Shown here one piece after another: positions 45,484-55,589 of a stretch of 64,000 nucleotides of DNA. Position 1 is the first letter of the stretch; the number at the start of each line of letters is the position of its first letter. The translations under genes and the position numbers were made by a program. The notes beneath the pieces were generated by a model. It saw only the letters and a list, made by a program, of their open reading frames with translations. It was not told the origin of the DNA and did no database searches. This stretch comes from Heterobasidion occidentale (taxonomy: Eukaryota; Basidiomycota; Agaricomycetes; Russulales; Bondarzewiaceae): positions 1,922,001 through 1,986,000 of the forward strand of contig JBCAQO010000004.1 in the NCBI GenBank assembly GCA_039111635.1. Direction: 5' to 3'.

Positions 45484-47672
45484 CTAGTTAGGGTATACGA
45501 TGATCCTGTCAAGATCAGCAGCGTAGTCTATAGAATATGGTCAACATGCGGGAGAATAGAGGGATGAGGTACACCACAGGTTTGTGTAAATTGATAGATG
45601 CTCACTGGTGCCAGCAGAGCCGAATGTGATCGAGTTACTGCCCGACCGCAAGGTCAACTTCACGGGAACACTGATGATGACGTGAGTGCCGCCAGTGTTG
45701 GGCTGGTCAACAACGACGCTCGATCCGCCGTTCACACTAACCGATACTCGATCAATAGCCCATGTTCCACGAGTATCAACGCAAACGCACCTGACTGTCG
45801 TGTTTCTCCAAGAAGAATCAGCATTGGCATAATACAGAGCCACCCATTGAGCCGCGCCGGTGCCTTGGACATTATTGAGCGTCACGGTTCCACCGTTTCC
45901 TTTATCAAACGAACGTTCATCGCCGTTTGCTGAGCAAATAATACCACGACCCACCAAGGTACCCGACAGCCCCGCCCCCGGAGAACGAAGGATCCGAGAA
46001 CAACACTGCGGCCCCACCCAGTGTACCGTTCTCTGCCTCGTAGCTGGTTCCGCTGATAGTAGAATAGGTGCCTGCGACCAGCATAAATACTAAATCACAT
46101 CAACCACCTGCCAATCCGTGACTGACCGGCACCGAGGTTGACTTTCCAGACGTCAGCATGTACGATCTGTGGGCTACCACTCGACCAATCGAGCGGGTAC
46201 CATATGTACCGGCTGCTGCCGAGTAGACTGGGACGCCACCGGTCGCCCATGTAAATGGCATTGGATCCAAGGGGCAGATCATAGTTGTTTTGAGAGAACC
46301 AGGTGCGTGTGTTCGAAGGTGCAATATCCGCCTGGGCAGACCAATTGCCAGACAGAGACTGCAGGACAAGGTGTGAGTGCGAAGATGGGAATGTCCTGCG
46401 GATAATGAGTCCTTACCGAAGAAAAGTAGAATTTATTAGGGTTGGGATCCCAGCCGCTTGTGTGGGAGGCGAAGAGGTAGTAGACCTGTCAAATCCGTGA
46501 AAATCATCAGCGACAATGGCGACCTTTTCCATCGATTCACGCACGCCGTCCCTCTTGACAATACCAGGGGCTTCCAGAGTAGCGCCTTGGAGGAGATGGG
46601 CCGTTCATACATCACAACCCAAACAGTTTCGTTCATAACACACCTGTAAGGACGTTCACTTGTGTCGTCGCATTGTAATAATCAGGATCCAGTTGGGTTA
46701 TCTTGAAGTTCTGATTATTGTCGGACGCATAGAGAAGGTATGACGTCTGCGCAGCTGCATACTCTGATGAGTTCACCATTCGCGGCAGAGCTGGAGATGC
46801 TTACTGTCATCTGGTTATTTCGTCAACGTATATTCGAATCAATTGAGGCATCACTAAAATATGAACGGTTAACACACCATCTTGGAACAAGCCCATGTCA
46901 CGCGAGTCTTTGCCGAGAGGTTTCCAACTTGACTTATATGTGTAAGGACCACATGGCGAGTTGGCTGTGGCCACTCCGACCATAGCCGCACCATAGCTGC
47001 AGAACCTTGAGCATTCACATAAAAGATAATGGTGACTCCGTTCTCACTTGCTCGAGTCCGAATGGAACCACATGACGTATTCAGAGTTCTAGAGAGAAAG
47101 GACGCAACATGAGGCGATGAACAACATGTTCAATGGCGAGGGTATCACCTTGGCATTGTACAGGACTGTCACGAGTAATGGTTCAAGGTTTGCTCTGGGA
47201 GGTCATCTGCACACATACCTTTGGGTCTCTCCACGATATCGGACGTCGAGATCATGGTGCCATCGACCGGCGTGAGTGCATCATTCTGGCGTGCCCAGCT
47301 CACCAAGTCCGTCGACTACAAATACGACAGGGATCGAGATGTCAGTCTTGGCAGATAGGCTCAGTTTTGCGGCAATCCTTCTGACCGAGTAGCACGACAC
47401 GGCTTTGAACAGTGCACTGTTGGCCGACTTGTCCTCTCCGAACCAATAGTAAGTGCTCCCGACCTAACGAGCAACGAAAGTGGTCAGAATGGCATACACG
47501 GGACGAGACAGGTGGCACTCAGGCGTACTTTGAGAATCCCACCACCATGGGCCTGAATAACATTCCCACTCGTATCGGTCCAAGTCGCACCAGGAACGAT
47601 CACCTGAGCGGCCGTGAGCGTAGAGGTGATGAGCAGTGTCAAGACGCCTCTTGAAAATAGCGAATTCATCAT
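45484..47672 (-). CDS. Secreted GH43 glycosidase with C-terminal CBM35-like module (exo-1,3-galactanase type)
   Basis: An extracellular carbohydrate-active enzyme. A signal peptide (MMNSLFSRGVLTLLITST, cut near TAA-QV) leads into VPGATWTDTSGNVIQAHGGG, then YYWFGEDKSANSALFKAV and DLVSWARQNDALTP, the opening blades of a GH43 five-bladed propeller. SYLLYASDNNQNFKITQL and GSNAIYMGDRW follow. After the catalytic domain, YEAENGTLGGAA begins a beta-sandwich carbohydrate-binding module of CBM35 type that ends DYAADLDRIIVYPN at the stop (45484-45486). The GH43 plus CBM35 layout matches basidiomycete exo-beta-1,3-galactanases such as the Phanerochaete enzyme, which act on arabinogalactan-protein side chains. 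This specificity is inferred from architecture. At least ten introns; the last splits the CBM. Confidence 0.87.
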
Positions 47673-48632
47673 TATAGCTGGCATCCGACCACCATGACGT
47701 CCAGTATGCAACGCTTATATACAGAGCCCGCTCTTCTGAATGCGAAGCGTTACCGGCCCTCGCCCCGAGGCTATCCCATATGGCTCAGCATGGCCGAAGA
47801 AGAAGAGTTTCAACTTGCTCAGTACAAGCGCTCCTGGCAGGCTCGAGAGTACCATGGGATCGTATCACAAGGGAGGATTGTGACCGGCGCATAGAGATCT
47901 GCAGACTTCCAAGGTTCAGGACAGGTACCTGAAGGCGTGTCCTTTCGTCACGCAGAGGGAGAGCGGCCCGTCATCGGAACATCGTGTCGTTCGTCAAGCA
48001 GCGTATCCTGAGAAGATCGCAGCACCGGCGCATCACAGCGATGCATAGAAGTGGGGTTTCAGCTATGAAAAGTGACACCTACCAATTTCATGAAGATTAT
48101 CCAGGATAAGTCAAATCCGCCCGTCTTCTTCAGTCTTCCACCGAGAGTCGGGGCAGTCAACTGGCAGTCACCACGCACCGCGTCGGCCCGGTACACGGCA
48201 CGGTGGAGCTGGAGCCTTGAAGAGCGAACAAAAGTATGCCAACAATCATATCAGATATGATTTAGAGAAACACAAGTATGCAGTCGAGACCTTGGAAGCT
48301 AGTAAGTTAGCTTCCAGTGCCGGAATAAGCAGGAAAAATTGGAGCAGTGAGAAGTTACGTCATCGATCAATGTGCCTAATTTGCCTCCGCTGGGCTTTCT
48401 GCTTAGGTTTCTTGAGTGTTCTTGTCCTTGTAGGCAGCCCGGAGGGTAATAAACTGGTATTAAATACTACTGATAAATAGATCTGCAAAATATTTCGCAC
48501 TATGAAAACATAAGATTTTGCGAGTAGAAATCACCCTCGAGACCTCAAGAACCAAATGGTTTCTCGCAACGCTCGTCAAATAAATGCCAGAAATAAAGAT
48601 ATACCTCATCCCTCTTTGAACACGATGCATCC
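47673..48632. other. Intergenic region without a supported gene
   Basis: About 960 bp between the GH43 start and the 3' end of the C2-domain gene (both minus strand). It holds the GH43 promoter. No coding feature or repeat was recognised. Confidence 0.45.
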
Positions 48633-50402
48633 CTACCATGCACCAGGCATCCCAATTCCCACAGGATGTCCCCCTTGCCTCGATTGAGAAGCGACAGGTC
48701 CCGGATCCACCACGCCTAGGTTCAGCTCCATATCTAACTTTCTAGCCAGTTCTGCGTCTCGCTCTTCTTGTTCCCTGCGAATATTTTCTTCTGTATTTGG
48801 CTCAGGTGCAGGATTCGGCGTATGAACGGGTTGTGGAATGCCCGGTGAGGGCACATGGCGAATGTCAAAGGGTGAAATGTCACGTGGGCGGTGGTGTTTA
48901 CTTGCACAGGCGGTGGAAGCGGGAGAGGAGACTGGTAACGGTTTAGGAGGTAAGGATCTGGAAGATCTCTGTCCCTATCAAGTGTTGATTGAGCTGTAGG
49001 GTGTGAGTAAGGAGAATATTCGGGTGCTTGAGGTGTGGGGAACGAGAACGAGGAGGAATATGGCACATTCGCTGTTGCATGCGGCGTCGAATATGTCGAT
49101 GGAGGGGGGTATGATGATGCAGTAGGCGCCGGAATTGATGTCGAGGGATAGTAACTAGTCGCCTGGGGAGCGCCGTAGTTAGGCACAGACGGTGCAACAT
49201 ACTTAGGCGCAGAGGGAGAGGCGTAGTCCGGCACAGAGGGCGTAGTATAATGAGGTGTATGTGCATGGGGAGGGCTGTAATTTGGCCCAAGGTGTGGCGG
49301 ATGTGGAGATACAGAAGGCGTCTGATAGCCACCCGAGAATGGTGGGGGATATGGAGACTGGGATGGTGGTTGGCTGGTCAGAGACTGGCTATGACGATGA
49401 CTTGATGAGGATGCATTAGGCGGCTGAGAGATTGTCGACGAAGGATAATATGACGTGGGACGTTGGGAGGGCGCTGCAGGAATTCGTGGAGTCTGAGTTG
49501 GGCGCAGGCTGCTTCCTGGAGGTGAAGGCGCCCGGTATCCACCAGAAGCGGGAGAGACTCCGGGTGCCTCTAGATACCGTGAATAGATTGTTGGGTCAGG
49601 AGGCACAGAGCGAATATCTCCAGCGGGTTGAAGTGCCCGGGGTGGCCCCGCCCGCAGGATAGAAGGAAGAGGCTCCGGTTTCTGTGCAGTGTCTTCAGGA
49701 AGGGGAGGTAGAGGAGCCAATTTCGTATGGGGCGATCGGGATGGACTGCGAGACTGGGGTAGAGGGAGGAGCTGGGAAGGTGGAGAATGCGAAGATGTAA
49801 GCTGAGGAGATGTAGATGCTGAAGAGCTTTGCAGTCTTTGTTGAGGAGGGTTCTCTGGTATCTGGTTGAAAGCGGGGAGGCCGCCAGGGCGCGCAAGCCT
49901 CTCGTTCGGTTTAAACTTGGATTGGCGCCGGTTAAGAGGCGCAGGACCAGCAGCGAAGAAAGTCATTTCAAGGTAGACTTCTCCTCTCTGAGCGCCGTTG
50001 AGCGACAATGGAACCCAGTCTGTCGTTTCACAATTCAAGCTCAATATTAGGGTGCGGCATGCTTGCTAGAAGCCACGTACCATCGAATTCCCCTGACTGT
50101 AACGTCGCGGCAATATCGACTCTGCCCTCACCGAGCAGCTCATCCTCTTTCTTCTCCTCGGCCCAGCAAGATATCTCGAGACTCCTGGTCTTCACCGAAG
50201 TATCCCTTGAGATCGGAAAGCGAAACTCAGCATCCCAAACGGGGTGCTGACCACCTTTTGGATCAGCCTTGGTCCTCTTGACCGTACCGTTCAACGAGAT
50301 GCGGACATAAGGATCCTGTTTGTAAAACGTATGATTATCGATCAGATGCTGAGCTTTGAGGGCGACCACGACGAGGGTTCCCAGAATGTTCTCGTGAGAC
50401 AT
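48633..50402 (-). CDS. C2-domain protein with long proline-rich tail (Fic1/Inn1-like)
   Basis: An N-terminal C2 domain: NILGTLVVVALKAQHLID, YKQDPYVRISLNGTVKRTK, then HPVWDAEFRFPI and WAEEKKEDELLGEGRVDI, joined after an intron to WVPLSLNGAQRGEVYLEMTF. A ~300-residue Pro/Ser/Tyr-rich region with many PxxP stretches follows. The end is an acidic/basic helix (EENIRREQEERDAELARKLD) and GGHPVGIGMPGAW. Ingression proteins Fic1 and Inn1 share this layout and couple the cytokinetic ring to septum formation through SH3 partners; that role is inferred. Start: MSHENILG at 50402; an in-frame ATG 18 nt upstream is an alternative. Between PPPVQ and PSPGIPQP (~48845-48910) the frame changes, and no AG acceptor follows the GTAAAC donor, so a base may be missing there. 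Confidence 0.82.
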
Positions 50403-51266
50403 GCCAGCGATGATGGTCAAAGTGGTGTTGATCTAGCGCCTGTGTCTTGATGCTTTTGTAGATGTTTGTTCCAATTTCGCCACTGCTTTTTTGCTGTGTT
50501 TGGCGCATATTATCGGTCAAAGCTGTGCCTGGCGGATCAGTGCAATTTGCTCTTCCCTGACCTGCCTTCAGCCTCTTCGCCACGTCGCCCATCGCGTCCT
50601 CACTGCTCAATTCATCATGTGTTCTTCGTGTTGAAACCCTTGCGCCTCTCCATGTTCTCCCAGAACATCCTCCAAGCGGCTCTATCTCAATCGTCTGATT
50701 CCTAGACTCCCTTGTGCGGCAGTGTTACAAAGTCATACAGCTGTTCTGCAGATTCCTGTTCCGTCATAGTACATCCGGATTTTCCTTCGCCGGCGCTACC
50801 CCACCGCAAGGAAATCATGACGGTGCGCCGCAGTGGTTTTAGCGCTGACTCAGACAGTCAGACTGACCGTCTTCAAAATGCCTGCGCGTCCCAAATTTTC
50901 TCCAAGACTGCTATCTCAGCTGGCAATGATGAATTGATCACAGCGACGCACACATCCAGGTCAGTTTGCTCATGTGCTCCGTGCAAAGGACACATTTCTC
51001 GACTGTGCCTCTATTCAACTAACGAAAGGACAGTTGCCCAGAAAATAGGTGAGACGTGGACTACTCCGCTGTTTGCCCTCCTTTCAAGCTGCAGGCTACA
51101 TCTCTGTGCGCAGTAAGTAGTTGATATCCATGATTACAGGATCGTGGACCTTGAAGCAATGACAACTTGCGAGTAGGCAGTGGAAGCATTACATCAGTCG
51201 CGTGCAGATCCACAAATATATATGTCCGTAACGTTTGCACGTCTAGGTCTGACCATCTTCATCAAA
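50403..51266. other. Intergenic region upstream of the C2-domain gene
   Basis: About 860 bp between the C2 gene start and the 3' end of the next minus-strand gene. Two plus-strand open frames (50466-50705, 50712-51116) are Ser/Cys rich and match nothing I recognise. I do not call them genes. Confidence 0.4.
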
Positions 51267-52250
51267 TCATACGCGACTCATCTCTGGTAGCCGACCTGGT
51301 GTCAGCCTTTCACGCGACAACTCGCCTCGATGGCGATTCTTCGACAGTCTGAGGTCGTAGACGAACGATAGCAGGTAAAAGGTGAAGCCGAAGCCGATGA
51401 TCCATTCTAAGATACCTGAACATCATGGATGAGTCGTAGGCGATGGGTTTGTCAGAAACGTAGGACGTACCGCCAACATTCGTGTTCTTAAAAAGCGTTA
51501 TCCCGAACGCGATGGCTAACGCGATGAGGGTGAGGGCAATTATGGCCTTCGCAATGTAGGCAATCTTCAGTGCTCTCTGATCGGCATAGCCCTTGCTCAA
51601 CCATCGATACTAGAAATAGCAAGGTGGATGTTGCGTTTGATGAAAGGCGCAGCATAGAAAATGGGCATACCTCGGCAATAGTGAACAGAGCACTGAGCGC
51701 GACGCCAACTATGAATACGAGCAGAAACACGCGGTGCAGCGAAGGATGGCGCTTCGTGTCAAAACAAGAGAGCAGGATGAGTCCTGCGCCGCTGATAACG
51801 GAGCCGAGGATTGCGAGGTAAGAAAACGCGAATTCGCGCTTTCGCATGTCAGGATGCAGCCTTCCGGGGAGAAGACAGCAATTATGGCGTAAATAGTATC
51901 AGAAAGATTGACGTCACGCACCTGCCCGTGTGTCGTAGCAGTCGCTCAACGCTGAGCGAGAGGATAAACGAGACTGCTGTGACGCTGCATCCTGCTACGA
52001 AGAGAGGTTTTAAAATGTCTGCCCCGATGTCTGAGATGTACGGTATGGTGCCGTCCTCAGAAACATATATCGGCCGGCCCTGACCCACCCATGTCAAGAT
52101 CATGGAAAGTAGCGTGCCTATGGATGATCAGCTCTCATCACTGTCCTACGCCATGGCATACTATTGACACGAACCGAACCAGATGAACGCTCCAAATGCA
52201 GGAATCCAGACATATGCCCAATGATGGTATCGGTGCGCAAAGAGGGCCAT
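51267..52250 (-). CDS. Frag1/DRAM/Sfk1-family polytopic membrane protein
   Basis: A small membrane protein of about 250 residues with six predicted hydrophobic segments. Visible ones include VAGCSVTAVSFILSLSVERL, FSYLAILGSVISGAGLILLS, VFLLVFIVGVALSALFTIAE and IAKAIIALTLIALAIAFGI. The motifs FDTKRHPSLHR between helices and LEWIIGFGFTFYLLSFVYDL near the end are characteristic of the Frag1/DRAM/Sfk1 group. Yeast Sfk1 acts at the plasma membrane in lipid asymmetry and PI4-kinase function; mammalian relatives act in GPI remodelling and autophagy. The start MALFAHRYHHWAYV is the first ATG of the first exon. The tail LSKNRHRGELSRERL is short and basic. Confidence 0.82.
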
Positions 52251-52735
52251 GTTCAAATTACTTTGATGTAAATAACTCCCTACCGTGTGGTCGCTTGGAG
52301 AGGTGGGTGTGTAGCAGGCAGAGTTCACTCTAACCTCTCACCTACAGTATCAAAACATTCAGGCTGTGTCTGAGCTGCACGCCTGAAGCGGAAGTCTGCC
52401 TGACGTCATTGACCGGCTCCAGCACTGCCTATGTCCCGCCACACATCTTTCGGGAGTTTGATTGCTTAATCAGTGCGTTCACAAAACATGTCACGCAGTA
52501 ATCGATTGTGTGCAGCGTTCTGCTGGTAAATGAAACAGAGGAAAACAAGAGGAACGTAAGAGATAGTGGATAGCGGCATAAAAGGACAGTGATAACAACA
52601 AGAGGAACCAGAATAAAGAAAAAACAGAGAAGACGGCAATAGAGGGTCGCAGATGGCAAGTAGTTGTAGCCGCTGACCGAGAGAGGCAGATTGGAGTGGA
52701 GTGAGTATGGAGAATGGGCGAATGCACGCAGCACG
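52251..52735. other. Intergenic region
   Basis: 485 bp between the Sfk1-type start and the stop of the DsbA-like gene (both minus strand). It holds the Sfk1-type promoter. Nothing else was recognised. Confidence 0.45.
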
Positions 52736-53971
52736 TCAAGCGGCAATAGGCACGGCGATAGGTGTTTCCGTCTGATGAGGATTTCCAGGTATCTGTGCAA
52801 GCTTTCTGAAGATCTGTAACGAGGAAAATCAGGCAGACATCCAACAAAAAGCACATGTAGCGTACCTTGACAAAGACGTCCGCCGTTTGACCACCGCTGA
52901 CCGCCCATTTGCCATCTATGATCGTAAAAGGTACGCCAGTGACACCCTTTTCGCGGGCCTCAGCGACCTGCTGCTCAACCTGAGCTAGACATTCATCGCT
53001 CTTGAGAAAAGCAACCGCCTAAAGAAAATAGGAAAGTTCCAGTCAGCGCACTGACATCATATCTGCTCATGCAGGCACGTAAGGCTAAAGGGAGACGAGC
53101 GCATCGTGTAACCTATCCTGTGACGCACCGGCCTTACTAAGAAAATGAAGACATGAACAATCACCTCGTTCTTGGACATCACGCCTGCGCACTCCGCCAT
53201 CTCTGAGAGATTCCCAATATCGGCAATGTCTTGCTCTTCCTCCATGTAGGCCTTGAATATAAGCCGTATCAAGGCTTGCTGTACAGACGAACCGCCGACT
53301 TGCATGGCTTTCATCGTGAGCCGGTGCGCGCGAGTCGTCTGACTAACTTTGCCGTTGAAGGAGCTATTCGGAGGGATCATGTGAGCGAGGAAAGGGTATC
53401 GTAGCAAGAACAATTGTCTGTGGAAATGGAAGGAGCTAGGGGTCTGATGGGTATGGAGTCCTAATACATGCATGAGTCATCCCAAAGGAGATACAGGGCA
53501 GGACGACGCCTGCTAGAATGCACCGACGGATGCTAATTCCTGGTTGCAGGCTTGTGAAGCGCCACATCATACCCGAAATCAAGACAAAGGGGGAGGGGGG
53601 ACAACGCAGAAGAATCGCGCTCACAAGTTAATCCCTGCAGTCTCACCTCTCGCCGTCGCCATCTGCACTATGGCATCACTCTTCGGCTTTCCAAACTTGC
53701 TCATCAGCCATTCGTGCTTGTCGATGGCATCGTCCGTCAGCGCAGGATGCAGAATAAACGGGCGGTATTCGAGCTCGAATAGGACGGGAAGCGTGGCGCA
53801 TTGTGAGATCGCGGTCTGCAGCTCGCGGTAGCCAACATAACACCACGGACAGAGCTATTGAACCAGATCCAAAAGGGGTGCGTCAATTATCTCCATGTCA
53901 CGAATGAGCTGCAAGTCGAAATGGCGCACAAAGTCGGACAAGACTATCAGCTTGACTTTGCGTGTGCTCAT
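52736..53971 (-). CDS. DsbA/FrnE-like thioredoxin-fold oxidoreductase
   Basis: The start MSTRKVKLIVLSDF splices to LCPWCYVGYRELQTAI, giving a CPWC active site at the usual place after the first beta-strand. An inserted helical domain follows (RAHRLTMKAMQVGGSSVQQA, YMEEEQDIADIGNLSEMA, then VMSKNEAVAFLKSDECLAQV), then the cis-proline region GVTGVPFTIIDGKWAVSGGQ, and the end PHQTETPIAVPIAA. This is the layout of FrnE-type DsbA proteins (relatives of 2-hydroxychromene-2-carboxylate isomerase and GST-kappa). Some catalyse disulfide exchange or protect against oxidative stress; the cytosolic substrate in fungi is unknown. No signal peptide is seen, which argues for a cytosolic or mitochondrial location. 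Five or more exons; the junctions checked keep phase. Confidence 0.85.
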
Positions 53972-54658
53972 TCTGAAGGAGCGACCGCTGAATTTGAATG
54001 AGACTGAACGTCGAGAATCGTCAATGTGATAGAATGGTGGAAGTAATGGGATGAGAAAGATGATATATCGGGCTGGAGAGTGTGTTTATAATGTGCAAGG
54101 GTGTCGGAACATGTACAGCACTCGGACAAGCGCCGGGACTGACGGATTTGGTACGGATTTGTGAGCAGAACACTGACCAGCTTAGCCACGCCGGCACCAT
54201 CCGATCATCTTTTGGCTCATCTGCCAGGTTGACAGTGGGCTGTGTGATTGAGTGCAGAGCCTTTACCATGCTCAACGAGTGGGGTCACCTGTTCAAGCTT
54301 CAGGGCTCTTTTGTCTAGCCCTCAGCTTCACTGTGTCGTTCAGTCCCAGGAACGTCGGATTCGTGCTGCATCTATGTCGATGTCAGCATCGTCTGCATGA
54401 CTTACCTTACACATGTCACGGGTCTACGACTCCCTACGTCACTTTGTTCTCATCATACTCCGATCTCAATGAATTCCCACACGTTCTCACAGGTTCAGGG
54501 CACTCGCCCGATGTCCGATTCCTCAGAAAAACAGCCCAGGAGGATGTAGAAGCGCTCGCGCGAGTAAGATTTCTGTAATTTGGCGTGATTGGCGTGCATG
54601 CATGGGCCTCATTGAGCTTGCCACCACTCAATACATTCTTATGAGAGGTACTTATCAC
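53972..54658. other. Intergenic region
   Basis: About 690 bp between the DsbA-like start and tRNA-Ser. It contains the DsbA-like promoter. Short open frames show no recognisable domain. Confidence 0.45.
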
Positions 54659-54755
54659 GACACCATAGCCAAGTGGTTACGGCGACAGATTCGAATGCCT
54701 CTGGCATGATATCTGTTGGGCTCTGCCCGCGTAGGTTCAAATCCTGCTGGTGTCG
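54659..54755 (+). tRNA. tRNA-Ser(CGA) with 15-nt intron
   Basis: A class II cloverleaf. Acceptor GACACCA pairs with TGGTGTC, discriminator G. The anticodon stem ACAGA/TCTGT encloses TTCGAA-[15 nt]-A. The intron (54696-54710) follows position 37; the anticodon CGA is at 54692-54694. A long variable arm with a GGGC/GCCC stem and the T arm GTAGG-TTCAAAT-CCTGC support serine identity. A TTTT run follows. Confidence 0.92.
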
Positions 54756-54759
54756 TTTT
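54756..54759 (+). terminator. RNA polymerase III terminator of tRNA-Ser
   Basis: Four T residues directly after the tRNA 3' end, a minimal Pol III stop. Confidence 0.65.
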
Positions 54760-55589
54760 CCGGGTACCAAACTTGATTTTTCTAATCAATGTTATTCTTT
54801 ACATTGCATGCTAAAAGAGATTTTTTCTGTCTCTTCAACATATGGGTGACTGCAGAAGCTGTTACCGAACAACTGCAGACGGTAGGTATAGCGACCTGAG
54901 TATTATTCATATTGGTTGTAAGTTATCGAAATTCGGTTGCCTATTGGATGACTTTCTCATAGTCGAAGTCTGCAGTTGAAAGGCCATCAACGATTCGGGG
55001 GTTTTGAGATTGAATGCAAACACTGTAGATTGTTCAAATTGGCCCGAGGTTCAGAATTGACGCATACAGAGATGGTGAAGGTGATAATGCAATGAGTGCC
55101 ACCTTGCGCTCCGTGTGCAAGAACATGCCATGGTACGCACAGGGGAGGTCCAGTATCTGACGGGGACCGGACGGTGGCGAAGTGAAACAAGTGTGAAAAC
55201 TGAACGAACGGTTGCACGCGGGTGACACTGAGCAGCTGTTTATGAGCGGCACCGGGCACAAAAAAAGTGGGGGACTGCCCCCCAAAGGCGAGGCGAAAAG
55301 CATGTTGGCGCTCGTTAACTGCGCTGCAAGCTGCTGAATCTCAAGGTCGAGTAATAATGACGATGAAAGACTTAGAACGGCCGCGATAAGCAAAGGGAGT
55401 GCAAAGGGCCATGCGGCGATGCCAGAGTTGGCTTGGACGAGCCGAGCCGCTCGTTGTGGACGGATTCAAAGTCCGCCCACTCGGCGGTCAGTTCCTCGTC
55501 CGCTCCCTCACACCCGCTCCATTTCCGTCCTCCCTCTCCCTCCCCTCCCTCAACCCTCCTCTGGCCCCCTGCCTCCTCCAGTCCTTCCA
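54760..55589. other. Intergenic region upstream of casein kinase I
   Basis: 830 bp between tRNA-Ser and the kinase start. The last ~100 bp are pyrimidine-rich (runs of TCCCTC), a common feature of fungal promoters and 5' UTRs. No gene was seen. Confidence 0.45.

Noticed and set aside
50466..51116. Two plus-strand open frames between the C2-domain and Sfk1-type genes
   Set aside because: No domain, no conserved-looking segments and no convincing splice link between them.
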